DNA of 64,000 nt from Meandrina meandrites (Eukaryota; Cnidaria; Anthozoa; Scleractinia; Meandrinidae), in contig OY855914.1 in NCBI GenBank assembly GCA_963693305.1, forward strand, positions 8,745,403-8,809,402, written 5' to 3'. The notes below the pieces were generated by a model. The model was not told where the DNA came from, searched no databases, and saw only the letters and a list, made by a program, of their open reading frames with translations. Of the stretch, positions 10,258-21,496 are shown in pieces; the stretch's first letter is position 1; each line of letters opens with the position of its first letter. The position numbers and the translations under genes were made by a program.

Positions 10258-12200
10258 CACGATATCGTGAGCCAGCGAGGGGGTCTGGGGTATGCTTCTG
10301 GGAAAATTTGGATTTTCATTACTCTCAGATACCGGGAAATGGATTTGAAATTCACAAACGAAGTGTTAAGATACAAGCGTTCAGCGGTTAAAACGCAATG
10401 CCTTTTACACAGTGTTTACAGTACAAGAATACTATACATTTAGAACCAGACCTACAGATTCACTTATCAAATCCTGCTACTTTTATCCTTTACAAACTAA
10501 ATCAAAAAGACAATTTATCTCCAGCATTTAGAAAGGCGTTCACAAATGAATCTTTTTAGTAATTATTCGCTCAGTAATTATACATTTTTCGTTTCTTTCT
10601 TTCTTTCCTTTATTATTTAGTTTTAAAAGTTCTTCTTGTCTTTTTATTCTTACTGTACAAAATGTGAAAATATAGACGGTAAACTGATCCAGTGTAAAGC
10701 GCATAATAAAGTGGATAAAACAACTAAAATGTGTTGAAAAAACTTTGCCTTATATTTTGGTTTGCAATACAAACCTTCCTCTGGGGCTGGGCGGAAAAAA
10801 ATGCGAGAAGAGTAAAATGATTGTTACAAATAAATTGTTTAAAATAAAACGTGTAAAAATGTGTGTGTGTTTGTGTGTGTGTGTGGGGGGGGGGGGGGGG
10901 GGGGGGGGTGGGAGCTAGCTTCTATGACTTCTTCATTGTCCACGCACGTGTCGCCATCTGAGTAGCACTCCTCATTGGACGAACTACATGAGTCCGTAGC
11001 ATTTGACCAATCAAAACGTTTTGGGCAGTCTCCTTCCCTCTACCAAATGCGCATGCCTCTCTACACAAAAACTTTCTCATTTTTAAGGAGTCATAAAAGT
11101 ACTCCTGCACGTTTTTAGAACGACTGACTTTGCAAAGTATGTTTCTTTTTTCTCATTCGAAATATAGAAAAACACTCCAAGCAGCGCTACTGCCAGGCGC
11201 ACACCAAGCCTCTGTCTTGAAATGTTTCTTTTGAGGCTCTTGTGAAGCGCTTTATTTCATTTGGAGCCAAAAGACACCGGAATGCTACATAAACGGCTTT
11301 TTTTCTGTGTTTTGTTAGGTTTTTTCTATCTCCCTTTTAGCTGCGTTTGTTAACATGTTTTCCCCAGTGCTCTTCATACCCTCTAACTTCGTAACGAAAT
11401 TTTCAATATTCTGCATTAATGTTTCTTTTGAGGGTGTGCTCTTTGTTCTGACCGTTGCGAGGTTTGAGGAATCATGAAAAACAAATTTAAGATCGTCTTT
11501 GAGGCGTCGCCGCAGATCTTTTAAAACAGAACCCTAGAATTGGCCTTATTTCTGTTCCATTTATATTGCATGTTGGAAGGCTAAGAATTTGCTTGTTCTC
11601 TGCTAGTTCGTCACTTCTGCATGCATTCCGTGCCGTTTATTTAGACTAATTAACAGATTACGTCAACGCTAATATCGTCGTGCGAGTGCACCGAATCTCT
11701 TGCGCTTGATAGACCCGTGATGAGAAGAACTGTATACAACTATCAACTAACTATAGACTACTACAGCAATAAACGTAAAACAAAAGAAATCAAATTTAAG
11801 AACAGTAAAGCGTGCCTGTATTTCACATAATAAGCTCTTTACAATTAATACTCCTAACCTACAGTTTAACAAACCAGCGCGGTGCGACCTCTTTGTTAAA
11901 GAAACATTATCTGTTCTTTGATATGAAACTCCGGCGGCCTCACAAAGCAAATTTTGACATGGCGGGAAAAATAATGAGATGGCGGGAAAATTCTGGCGGC
12001 CTCACAAAGCAAACACGCATGGAATGCACCTTTCCCCCTATTGAATATTCTCGTGTCGTCTTGACGTTGTCAAGGCGACACGAGACAAAAACAACGTCAT
12101 ATCGTAACTCATATCAAAAAAAGTCGATTTACGGTCCGACAGCTATGTAACCAAATCACGTCTCACGGGAAAAAAAATCCTGCGAGCAGAGTTTGAGTCA
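10258..12200. other. No recognised gene; microsatellite and long G tract
   Basis: Contains a (GT)n run at about 10860-10885 followed by an uninterrupted G tract to about 10908. On the minus strand, about 11065-10915 reads as an acidic, Ser/Cys-rich frame (SNEECYSDGDTCVDNEE) after a possible acceptor, but nothing joins to it. A 45-bp block at 11490-11534 recurs at 49613. Confidence 0.4.
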
Positions 12201-12219
12201 CAAGCATGAGCGGCGAAGC

Positions 12220-12318
12220 AAAATGACTCAACCTCGTTCCCAGGGCTTTTCCCTTTTTCGTGGGGGCGGTCGAAGAACGAAGAAGGGAAAAGCCCTGGGA
12301 ACGAGGTTGAAAATGACT
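12220..12318. mobile_element. 81-bp palindromic MITE with 9-bp target duplication
   Basis: AAAATGACT at 12220-12228 and 12310-12318 flank an 81-bp element (12229-12309). The element begins CAACCTCGTTCCCAGGGC and ends with its reverse complement, around a short GC-rich loop. A 9-bp duplication is the signature of Mutator-like (MULE) transposases. It is near the minimum size for a mobile DNA element. Confidence 0.85.
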
Positions 12319-12547
12319 CAAAGGTGCGCCTGCTGGCATGCTAGCGAAAAAAAAGCGCTACCATGAAAATGTTCACGTGATGCAAAGCCAGTAAAATCAG
12401 ATAATTGATCAGTGTAGTTTGCTTTTGCATATATCGTTTAACTTAGTATAATTTCAACGACAAACTAATATCTGTCTAATATCTGACCTAACTGCTCACA
12501 TGAATAAATTAACGTAAGCACGTGCAACCATCAAAATAGGCATGAGC

Positions 12548-12965
12548 CAATCAGAATTCCAATTTAGAACGCAAAAATCGGTGAAATGTCATGCCAAGCA
12601 CTTGACTGTATTACAATCTCTTTTTCAGATCATTTTTCAGTATGATATAGATCCCAATGTGACAGTCCGTGCTAAAATAGGTATGGACCAATCAGAGTAC
12701 GAGTTGAAAAAAAAAACAAAAATCGGTGAAATGTCACGTCAAGCACTTGACTGTATTACAATCTCTTTTTCAGATCATTTTTCAGTATGATATAGATCCC
12801 AATGTGACAGTCCGCGCCAAAATAGGTATGGACCAATCAGAGTTCGAGTTGAAAAAAAGAACAAAAATGGGTGAAATGTCACACCACACCCTTAACTGTA
12901 TTGTAATAATCTTTTCAGATCGTTTTTCAGTATGGTATAGATCCCAATGTGACAGCCATGATGGA
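12548..12965 (+). repeat. Three tandem ~145-bp copies of a carboxypeptidase intron/exon boundary
   Basis: Units begin at about 12548, 12688 and 12833 with CCAATCAGA and run through a pyrimidine-rich acceptor (TTTTTCAG). Each ends in the exon piece starting TATGATATAGATCCC or TATGGTATAGATCCC. These exon starts lie at 12641, 12786 and 12931, spaced 145 bp. Only the third copy continues into the rest of the exon. The repeat therefore duplicates an intron end plus the first ~25 nt of an exon. Confidence 0.75.
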
Positions 12966-14262
12966 TAAGTAGATCTTGCTATTCTGCCTATGTTAAATGT
13001 TGATGGTTACGCCTACACCTGGACTAAAGTAAGATTCATATTTCACCTAGTTTAATTTCACAATCACTTGCCCTCGGAGATCTTGCGTCGCTTTCTGACC
13101 AATTCCAGCTCTTAATTTGCACCGGGCCACGCGGTATATCATCCGTCATGCTGGAGAGTAAGCTACGCACTTGGACATCGGAAACAAAGTCAAGATTGAC
13201 TGATTTTGCTAGTAAATATTTTTTAGCGAATAAAGAAATAATGAGAAGTAAAAGGTTCTTCAATCAATGTTTTACATTTCAGAACCGTTTGTTGCGAAAG
13301 AACAGGAGTCCCAACAAAGGATCCACATGTTTCGGTACAGATTTGAACAGAAAGTGGCAGCTTGGATGGGGTCAAAAAAATTTGACGGTCAAATGTTGAC
13401 ATTTTAGGCTTTTGGCGAGGAAATCATTGTAAGCTCATTTTGAATGTAATAATTTAGCGTGAAGTCACCATGAATTAAAAGTTCACGCGTTCTGCCTGTA
13501 TTTTTGAGGTAATTTCTGGTAACTCATCAATCCTAACAATACTCGAACGTATTCATAAATCAACTGATGATTACCGCTAGTTTACATTTGAATGCGACAG
13601 ATTGAGCGGTGTCACGCAACAGGGAAATTCCGGCGCAGTAGAAAATGTCACGACGTACTTGGCACAGTATAAAAATCGCCTAATTGTGTAGTCCATGGAC
13701 CTCCAATAATTATAAAGGCGTTAAATGTATTCCACTAATCTTAGATTATTGCTGTAAATAAAATTATATAAAGGCGGGGGCAGCTGTAGTGAGAACTATT
13801 ACTAGTTTAAAATTACTTATTCCGCACACTACCAAGTCAAAGCAACGTTTATGAAATTCTTTGTGACTGCTTAAATAGGTGATCCCCGGGGTCAGTGGTG
13901 GGGTGCTCAAAAATGTTTGAAACGGGGAGGCTCCTCCCCGAACTTCAAACCCTTTCGTATTCCATTTTTGACAAAAACTGTAACCCTTTCGTATAACTTC
14001 GATAGACAATAGCGCCCCTTTCACTTACCTACAGAAAGAGGGGTCACGAATGGCCCCCAGAATTTTACCTTCTTTATTAAGTTCTGGGAGCTTTCAAGAT
14101 TATGTATACGGTTCCTTGCAAGTAAAATATGCATTTGCAGTAGAACTTCGGGATGAAGGACATTTTGGATTCCTCTTGCCACCATTTCTAATTGAGCCAA
14201 CAGCAAGGGAACTGTTTGAAGGACTGAAAACTATGGTGCGGGAAATGAAGTTTGGATCCTAA
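12931..14262 (+). pseudogene. M14A-type zinc carboxypeptidase, decayed fragment
   Basis: Three exon remnants are recognisable. 12931-13028 encodes YGIDPNVTAMMDK then, one frame off, LPMLNVDGYAYTWTK, with a canonical donor (gtaagatt). 13283 to about 13367, after acceptor TTTACATTTCAG, encodes NRLLRKNRSPNKGSTCFGTD and LNRKW. 14099-14262, after TTTCAAG, encodes DYVYGSLQVKYAFAVELRDE and the C-terminus to TAA. These match the pancreatic-carboxypeptidase family. DLNR carries the Asn-Arg pair that binds the substrate carboxylate, and ELRD carries the catalytic Glu. The first exon has TAG at 12970-12972 caused by a one-base loss. The zinc-binding HxxE exon is absent. The region between exons two and three is filled by a dispersed repeat (13394-13808). 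It looks inactivated. Confidence 0.8.
13394..13808. repeat. Dispersed direct repeat, copy 2 (first copy 6440-6858)
   Basis: Shares long nearly identical stretches with 6440-6858 in the same orientation, including GTCCATGGAC, GGGAAATTCCGGCG and GTAAATAAAATTATATAAAG. It occupies the interval between two carboxypeptidase exon remnants where further exons would be expected. Confidence 0.7.
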
Positions 14263-16290
14263 CAGATTTGTTTTCACATCATAAAGCGATCCCGTAAGGG
14301 AACTCTTTTCGTCAGAGGGTTCCTCTCGCGGGGATTTCTACCAAGGAGACAACTCCCGCAAGGAAACACATTCTGTGATGTACACACCTCTCGTTTCGAG
14401 CCAAGAGAAGTCTATTTGATTGACAACGGAAAAGCCAAATGTCTCTTGTGTTCACCAAATGGCAACAATAGACGCAGTGAACATTGGCAAACTATAAACA
14501 TATGTTAAGTACTGCTTCATCCCCAGGCGTCGCTCGTTGGTCGCGCGCGGTGCGCTTTGCGTTATGGGATTGATACTTGTGCGCAGTTCGCTTACTCGCG
14601 ACCCTAACCATCAACCCCCGCGCTCCCTGTTTTCCCGCCTTACGAGGCAGTGTTAAGTACATATTAACCATTTTGTGTTTTATTATCCGACTATCACACC
14701 ATATGACCAAAAGCGTTCAAAAGAACACGCAAATTATGAAATGCTATTACACTATAGTATTCCTTTTACGCTTTAGTACCAATTTGGAGCTAAATGACAA
14801 GTAAAACGTAGTGAAATAATAAATGCGTCATACGATAACTTTACAGACATAGCTGAGGACATTTTACTCATTTCTAAAATACCAAGAAACTCGTAAAATA
14901 TGTGTGGGTGTTATCTGCAAAACTTTCGATGTTTTTCAATTTAGATTTTCCGTTCAGTTCCGTTCTTTCTCTGTTAAAATCGATATTAAAAGGCAAGTGC
15001 TACTATACAAGTCAAAACATTGTCCCTTAAAGTGCCTGCGCTATTTCTGTGTGTCTTTCTAAACAGTTTGATGTCAAAGTTTTGACGTTAAAACTACGTT
15101 GTTGCCACGAGTAACCAGCTTAGTATCCAGTGATAACATATGCGTCACATGCCATAGAAACTCTCAAATCATGGAAAGGCTGAGTTCGACTAGGTGCCAT
15201 TGGAAACCGAGCCAGTTGCCCATGGTAACAGCGTAGATTTCAACGCCAAAACTTTGTTCCCATAGTTCCCTCATGCCTTACTCAACTTACTTATCCAAAG
15301 AACTTTTTGTAAGTGTCACATTACTTTTTTATTGAACTGCGTTTAATAAACAGCACTATAAAACATTAGAAAGTCCGCTTTATGTCTGCTAACCGATTTA
15401 CGGTTTGAAATCAGAGCACCCTCCCCCCGGGCCCTCTTTAATAAACCCCTCTCTCAAGAGGTCTCGAAAACAAATAAGCGCATGGTGGGGGGGGGGGGGA
15501 TAGAATTTTTATTATATATATGTTTGCTTTTCTTAAACAACGAAAATATATATAATGTGATGTTAAATTGTTAAAGGAGCCACGTAAGTCGCGGAAGACA
15601 CATGTTGAAAAAATATAGAATTTTGTCTTCAGGTTTTTCATTCGTAGTACATAACAATCTTCCTCAGTCATAACCTTCCTTGTTCCTTTTTGGTTTATTT
15701 TTACTTCTTTGGTGTTTTTCTTCCTTAGGAAGTTATTATGTGAAGGCTTTCCTTCAATCTGAGAGTTATTTTGTATCCCAGAAAAATGACATAACTCTGT
15801 TATAATCTTACACCATTTACTGGTCATGAATTTTTAGGAGGAGTTGGCAATGAATTTAGTGAGCTTAGTTTCTGCTTGGAAGTATTTTTCAGACGTTTGA
15901 AACAATCATTTTTTTTAGTCGTTTAAAAATAAAACGGTAGACCGAAGGCGAAATCTTTCGATAACCCTGGGACTGGAAGCCTGTTTCCCCTCATCAATAT
16001 TCAAAAACAACAGCAAATAGTTTTGCGTCTTGGGGTCAGGGGATCATGAAAGCGAAGGGGATGCTCGGCGACAAATCTGGCGGAAGCACAAACAGTAATT
16101 TAACCCTTAACGATACCATTTTTATTCATTTTAAGTTCTAAAACGCCAACACGACAGCGTTTTTTTATTATTTTTTCACGTCTAACCCTCGGAAGAGAGC
16201 TTGACGGTGAAACATATAGGCGTTCTATGCTGAACATGTGTGCGCTTCCAGTCTGATATATTCTTACGACAAGCACATTTTTTTTTTTCA
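14263..16290. other. No recognised gene
   Basis: No exon with supporting domain or element ends was found. A G run occurs at about 15485-15499, and CCCCCCGGGCCC is at about 15423. The remaining sequence looks like AT-rich intergenic DNA. Confidence 0.4.
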
Positions 16291-17121
16291 GTATAGTTTT
16301 CTGTTTATAGTTCTGGCCTACAGTTATGACGTCGACTTATCCCAAACTCCACCACACATAGGCAACAAAAGCACTTTTGTACAAGAGAAATAGAATGCAC
16401 TGCTGATGTTGGCCCGGCTTTCAAACTCGCGTGGGTAATGCGCGAGGTGCGTGAAGCTACCCAGAACTCTTTGCAAAGACAATTTACGCCGTGTGGGCTG
16501 AATCGGAGGTCGAGAATCAAGAGGTTAGTAATTTAGCATGATTTCTTGTTCTTTTATCATTCTTCAATCGAAAAAAATGATTTTCAATTTAATCATCTGG
16601 TATCATTTTTTCTTTGTAGTCGCTGGCTTCTTCACAAGCAGCTGGAGAAGCTGTGTTCTCCATGCACTCGTGTAGCAGCGTGTTGGCATGGCTCGCGATT
16701 CAAATCGAAATGCAGGTAAGGTTTTAAGGAAATCATTTATGAACTTGATTTATTTTAGAGGTGAATGTGGTTCAGTATTCGCTAACAAAAAATAAGCATT
16801 CTTTGCTCTGTTGAGGCTGCCATGTTGTCTGTTGTTCTGGGGGGAGGGGGGGGAACCTACTGATTATGGTGGGGTTAGGTATCTGTTAATTTTTGTGTGG
16901 GTACCCCCATTTTTATTCCAACATTTCAGTTTCTGTAACACAAACAATCAATGTGTTGCCCAAAATTCTTCTAAGGCAGTGCAGTGGCAAGGTGTTTAAA
17001 AGTCTGCGCTCCTCTGTAGAGGGTCCATGCTTCGCTGTTATATAAGGCTGTGTAGTGCACATGTAGACCTGTTTGGTACACGGTTATGAGCGTGTTTAAA
17101 GCACGAAATGGCGAAACAGTA

Positions 17122-17342
17122 TTACAGTGTGACTACTTGAACCGGGGCACCCTGAACAAAATTAACCAATCACAGTTTTAATTGAAAACAAAGGAAAGGG
17201 ACATTTTTAGCAATGGACCAATGACGTTCTAGGATGCAAACAGCCCTAACCCAAAAAAATGTCCCTTTCCTTTGTTTTTAATTAACACTGTGATTGGTTA
17301 ATTTTGTTGGTGCCCTGGTTCTCGAGAGTAGTCGCACTGTAA
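17122..17342. mobile_element. Short MITE, ends TTACAGTG ... CACTGTAA
   Basis: The arms share AACAAAGGAAAGGGACATTTTT with its complement AAAATGTCCCTTTCC and AACCAATCACAG with CTGTGATTGGTTA. The termini match the 1.6-kb foldback element at 2098-3703, so both belong to one TIR family of very different internal length. There is no coding capacity. Confidence 0.75.
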
Positions 17343-17433
17343 AGATATGTACTAAAAGGATAAATGAAACGAAACTTGCTTGTGGTTAACTTTCACTCTG
17401 GCTTAACTTTCACTCTGGTTTGCTTGCGGTTAA

Positions 17434-18377
17434 CTTTCCAGTGTTCTCCCTAGTTTTCAGCACAGCAGGTAAAAGAACTTTTCAAACCGGTAAAGAACTA
17501 CTGGTGAATCTCAGCTGTTTTCTAGTGTTGCCCTATTCTGGTCAAATTTTATTTTACAAGAACTTTTTCTGGCCGTACTGTTGTCTTTTTATACATCCCA
17601 AGAAAAAATTGTATAAAATTTTCTTCAGTGTTTAAAGCAGATATACTTGCTGTCGCTTACATGATGTAGTACTTGAAAAATCGGCGCTCTCGTTTCGTGT
17701 TAGCTATATGAATTGCTTCAGCTACTTTTCTCTTTGCTTTGAATACTCAGCATTGACAATGGCATCGCTGAAGGGTCATATTCTCAAGGCTTCTTTTAAC
17801 CTGCTGTTTGGGTTTCGTTTTAAACACTTATAAACTTAATGAGAAGAAGTTCACAACAAAAGCTGACTTTCCCTTCACCACACGTGAGCTACGGTAAACT
17901 TAGCAATCAACTAATCGTAAGCTTATTTTCTCCGTAATATTTCTCACTTACAATAAATTCTTTTTACCTATTTGCCTTGTGAATCCTTTCATTGTCAATG
18001 GACAGAACGGATAAAATAAAAGGAGAGCAGCTATTGCTGCCGATTCATTGTGAAGAAAGCCCGCCAAAACGTGCTCTTTTTTCGAAAGATAACAGCAATC
18101 AAAGATTTGGAAAATTTGGAAGGTGAAGAGAAATAAAGAATATTGAATTAGAATACTGGCACAAAGTTGTAAATAAATATTGCATTTTTCTCTGTTTATT
18201 TTTCTACCTATTCTATCAGTTATTTTTGATCACAACTGTATTGGTGAAACGAGTGGCGTTACTTTGTTATTAACCTGTTGAATTTTCAACATTTCTAAGC
18301 GGTTTTAGGCGGTAAAGAGTGGTGCTGCAAGCGGTAAATTTTACCGGTTACCGCCTGATTTGGAGAACCCTGCTTTC
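17434..18377. mobile_element. hAT-like nonautonomous transposon, 5-bp duplication
   Basis: The element 17439-18372 begins CAGTGTTCTCC and ends GGAGAACCCTG, 11-bp inverted termini with one mismatch. It is flanked by CTTTC at 17434-17438 and 18373-18377. It interrupts the 27-bp minisatellite, whose first two units lie to its left. CAG...CTG ends are typical of hAT elements, some subgroups of which make 5-bp rather than 8-bp duplications. No transposase is visible in its 934 bp. The short open frame at 17420-17635 starts in minisatellite sequence. Confidence 0.8.
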
Positions 18378-21300
18378 ACTCTGGTTTGCTTGCGGTTAAC
18401 TTTCAATCTGGCTTGCTTGCAGTTAACTTTCACTCTGGTTTGCTTGCAGTTAACTTTGATTCTGGCTTTCTTGCGGTTCACTTTCACTCTGGTTTGCTTG
18501 TGGTTAACTTTCACTCTGGCTTGCTTGTGGTTAACTTTCACTCTGGCTTAATTTTCAATCTGGCTTGCTTGCGGTTAACTTTCGCTCTGGTTTGCTTGCA
18601 GTTAACTTTCACTCTGGTTTGCTTGTGGTTAACTTTCACTCTGGCTCGCTTGTGGTTAACTTTCACTCTGGCTTAATTTTCAATCTGGCTTGCTTGCGAT
18701 TAACTTTCGCTCTGGTTTGCTTGCAGTTAACTTTCACCCTGGTTTGCTTGTGGTTAACTTTCACTCTGGCTTGCTTGCAGTTAACTTTCAATCTGGCTTG
18801 CTTGCAGTTAACTTTCACTCTGGTTTGCTTGTGGTTAACTTTCACTCTGGCTTGCTTGTGGTTAACTTTCACTCTGGCTTAATTTTCAATCTGGCTTGCT
18901 TGCGGTTAACTTTCGCTTTGGTTTGCTTCAAGTTAACTTTCACTCTGGTTTGCTTGTGGTTAACTTTCACTCTGGCTTGCTTGTGGTTAACTTTCACTCT
19001 GGCTTGCTTGTGGTTAACTTTCACTCTGGCTTAATTTTCAATCTGGCTTGCTTGCGGTTAACTTTCGCTCTGGTTTGCTTGCAGTTAACTTTCAATCTGG
19101 CTTGCTTGCAGTTAACTTTCAATCTGGCTTGCTTGCAGTTAACTTTCACTCTGGTTTGCTTGCAGTTAACTTTCAATCTGGCTTGCTTGTGGTTAACTTT
19201 CACTCTGGTTTGCTTGCAGTTGACTTTCAATCTGGCTTGCTTGTAGTTAACTTTTACTCTGGTTTGCTTGGGGTTAACTTTCACTCTGGTTTGCTTGCGG
19301 TTAACTTTCACTCTGGTTTGCTTGGGGTTAACTTTCACTCTGGCTTGCTTGGGGTTAACTTTCACTCTGGTTTGCTTGGGGTTAACTTTCACTCTGGTTT
19401 GCTTGCGGTTAACTTTCACTCTGGTTTGCTTGGGGTTAACTTTCAATCTGGCTTGCTTGTGGTAAACTTTCACTGTGGCTTGCTTGTGGTTAACTTTCAC
19501 TCTGGTTTGCTTGGGGTTATCTTTCAATCTGGCTTGCTTGTGGTAAACTTTCACTCCGGCTTGCTTGTGGTTAACTTTCAGACTGGTTTTCTTGGGGTTA
19601 ACTTTCACTCTGGCTTGCTTGGGGTTAACTTTCACTCTGGTTTTCTTGGGGTTAACTTTCACTCTGGCTTGCTTGGGGTTAACTTTCACTCTGGTTTGCT
19701 TGGGGTTAACTTTCACTCTGGCTTGCTTGTGGTTAACTTTCACTCTGGTTTGCTTGGGGTTAACTTTCACTCTGGCTTGCTTGGGGTTAACTTTCACTCT
19801 GGTTGTCTTGGGGTTAACTTTCACTCTGGTTTGCTTGGGGTTAACTTTCACTCTGGCTTGCTTGGGGTTAACTTTCACTCTGGTTTGCTTGTGGTTAACT
19901 TTCACTCTGGTTTGCTTGGGGTTAACTTTCACTCTGGTTTGCTTGCGGTTAACTTTCACTCTGGCTTGCTTGGGGTTAACTTTCACTCTGGTTTTCTTGG
20001 GGTTAACTTTCACTCTGGCTTGCTTGGGGTTAACTTTCACTCTGGTTTGCTTGGGGTTAACTTTCACTCTGGCTTGCTTGTGGTTAACTTTCACTCTGGT
20101 TTGCTTGGGGTTAACTTTCACTCTGGCTTGCTTGGGGTTAACTTTCACTCTGGTTGTCTTGGGGTTAACTTTCACTCTGGTTTGCTTGCGGTTAACTTTC
20201 ACTCTGGCTTGCTTGGGGTTAACTTTCACTCTGGTTTGCTTGTGGTTAACTTTCACTCTGGTTTGCTTGGGGTTAACTTTCACTCTGGTTTGCTTGCGGT
20301 TAACTTTCACTCTGGCTTGCTTGGGGTTAACTTTCACTCTGGCTTGCTTGGGGTTAACTTTCACTCTGGTTTGCTTGGGGTTAACTTTCACTCTGGTTTG
20401 CTTGCGGTTAACTTTCACTCTGGTTTGCTTGGGGTTAACTTTCAATCTGGCTTGCTTGTGGTAAACTTTCACTGTGGCTTGCTTGTGGTTAACTTTCACT
20501 CTGGTTTGCTTGGGGTTAACTTTCACTCTGGCTTGCTTGGGGTTAACTTTCACTCTGGTTGTCTTGGGGTTAACTTTCACTCTGGTTTGCTTGCGGTTAA
20601 CTTTCACTCTGGTTTGCTTGGGGTTAACTTTCACTCTGGCTTGCTTGGGGTTAACTTTCACTCTGGTTGTCTTGGGGTTAACTTTCACTCTGGTTTGCTT
20701 GCGGTTAACTTTCACTCTGGTTTGCTTGTGGTTAACTTTCACTCTGGTTTGCTTGGGGTTAACTTTCACTCTGGTTTGCTTGCGGTTAACTTTCACTCTG
20801 GCTTGCTTGGGGTTAACTTTCACTCTGGTTTTCTTGGGGTTAACTTTCACTCTGGCTTGCTTGGGGTTAACTTTCACTCTGGTTTGCTTGGGGTTAACTT
20901 TCACTCTGGCTTGCTTGTGGTTAACTTTCACTCTGGTTTGCTTGGGGTTAACTTTCACTCTGGCTTGCTTGGGGTTAACTTTCACTCTGGTTGTCTTGGG
21001 GTTAACTTTCACTCTGGTTTGCTTGCGGTTAACTTTCACTCTGGCTTGCTTGGGGTTAACTTTCACTCTGGTTTGCTTGTGGTTAACTTTCACTCTGGTT
21101 TGCTTGGGGTTAACTTTCACTCTGGTTTGCTTGCGGTTAACTTTCACTCTGGCTTGCTTGGGGTTAACTTTCACTCTGGCTTGCTTGGGGTTAACTTTCA
21201 CTCTGGTTTGCTTGCAGTTAACTTTCACTCTGGTTTGCTTGCGGTTAACTTTCACTCTGGTTTGCTTGGGGTTAACTTTCAATCTGGCTTGCTTGTGGTA

Positions 21301-21460
21301 AACTTTCACTGTGGCTTGCTTGTGGTTAACTTTCACTCTGGTTTGCTTGGGGTTAACTTTCAATCTGGCTTGCTTGTGGTAAACTTTCACTGTGGCTTGC
21401 TTGCGGTTAACTTTCACTCTGGTTTGCTTGCAGTTGACTTTCAATCTGGCTTGCTGGTTC

Positions 21461-21461
<1 letters not shown>

Positions 21462-21496
<35 letters not shown>

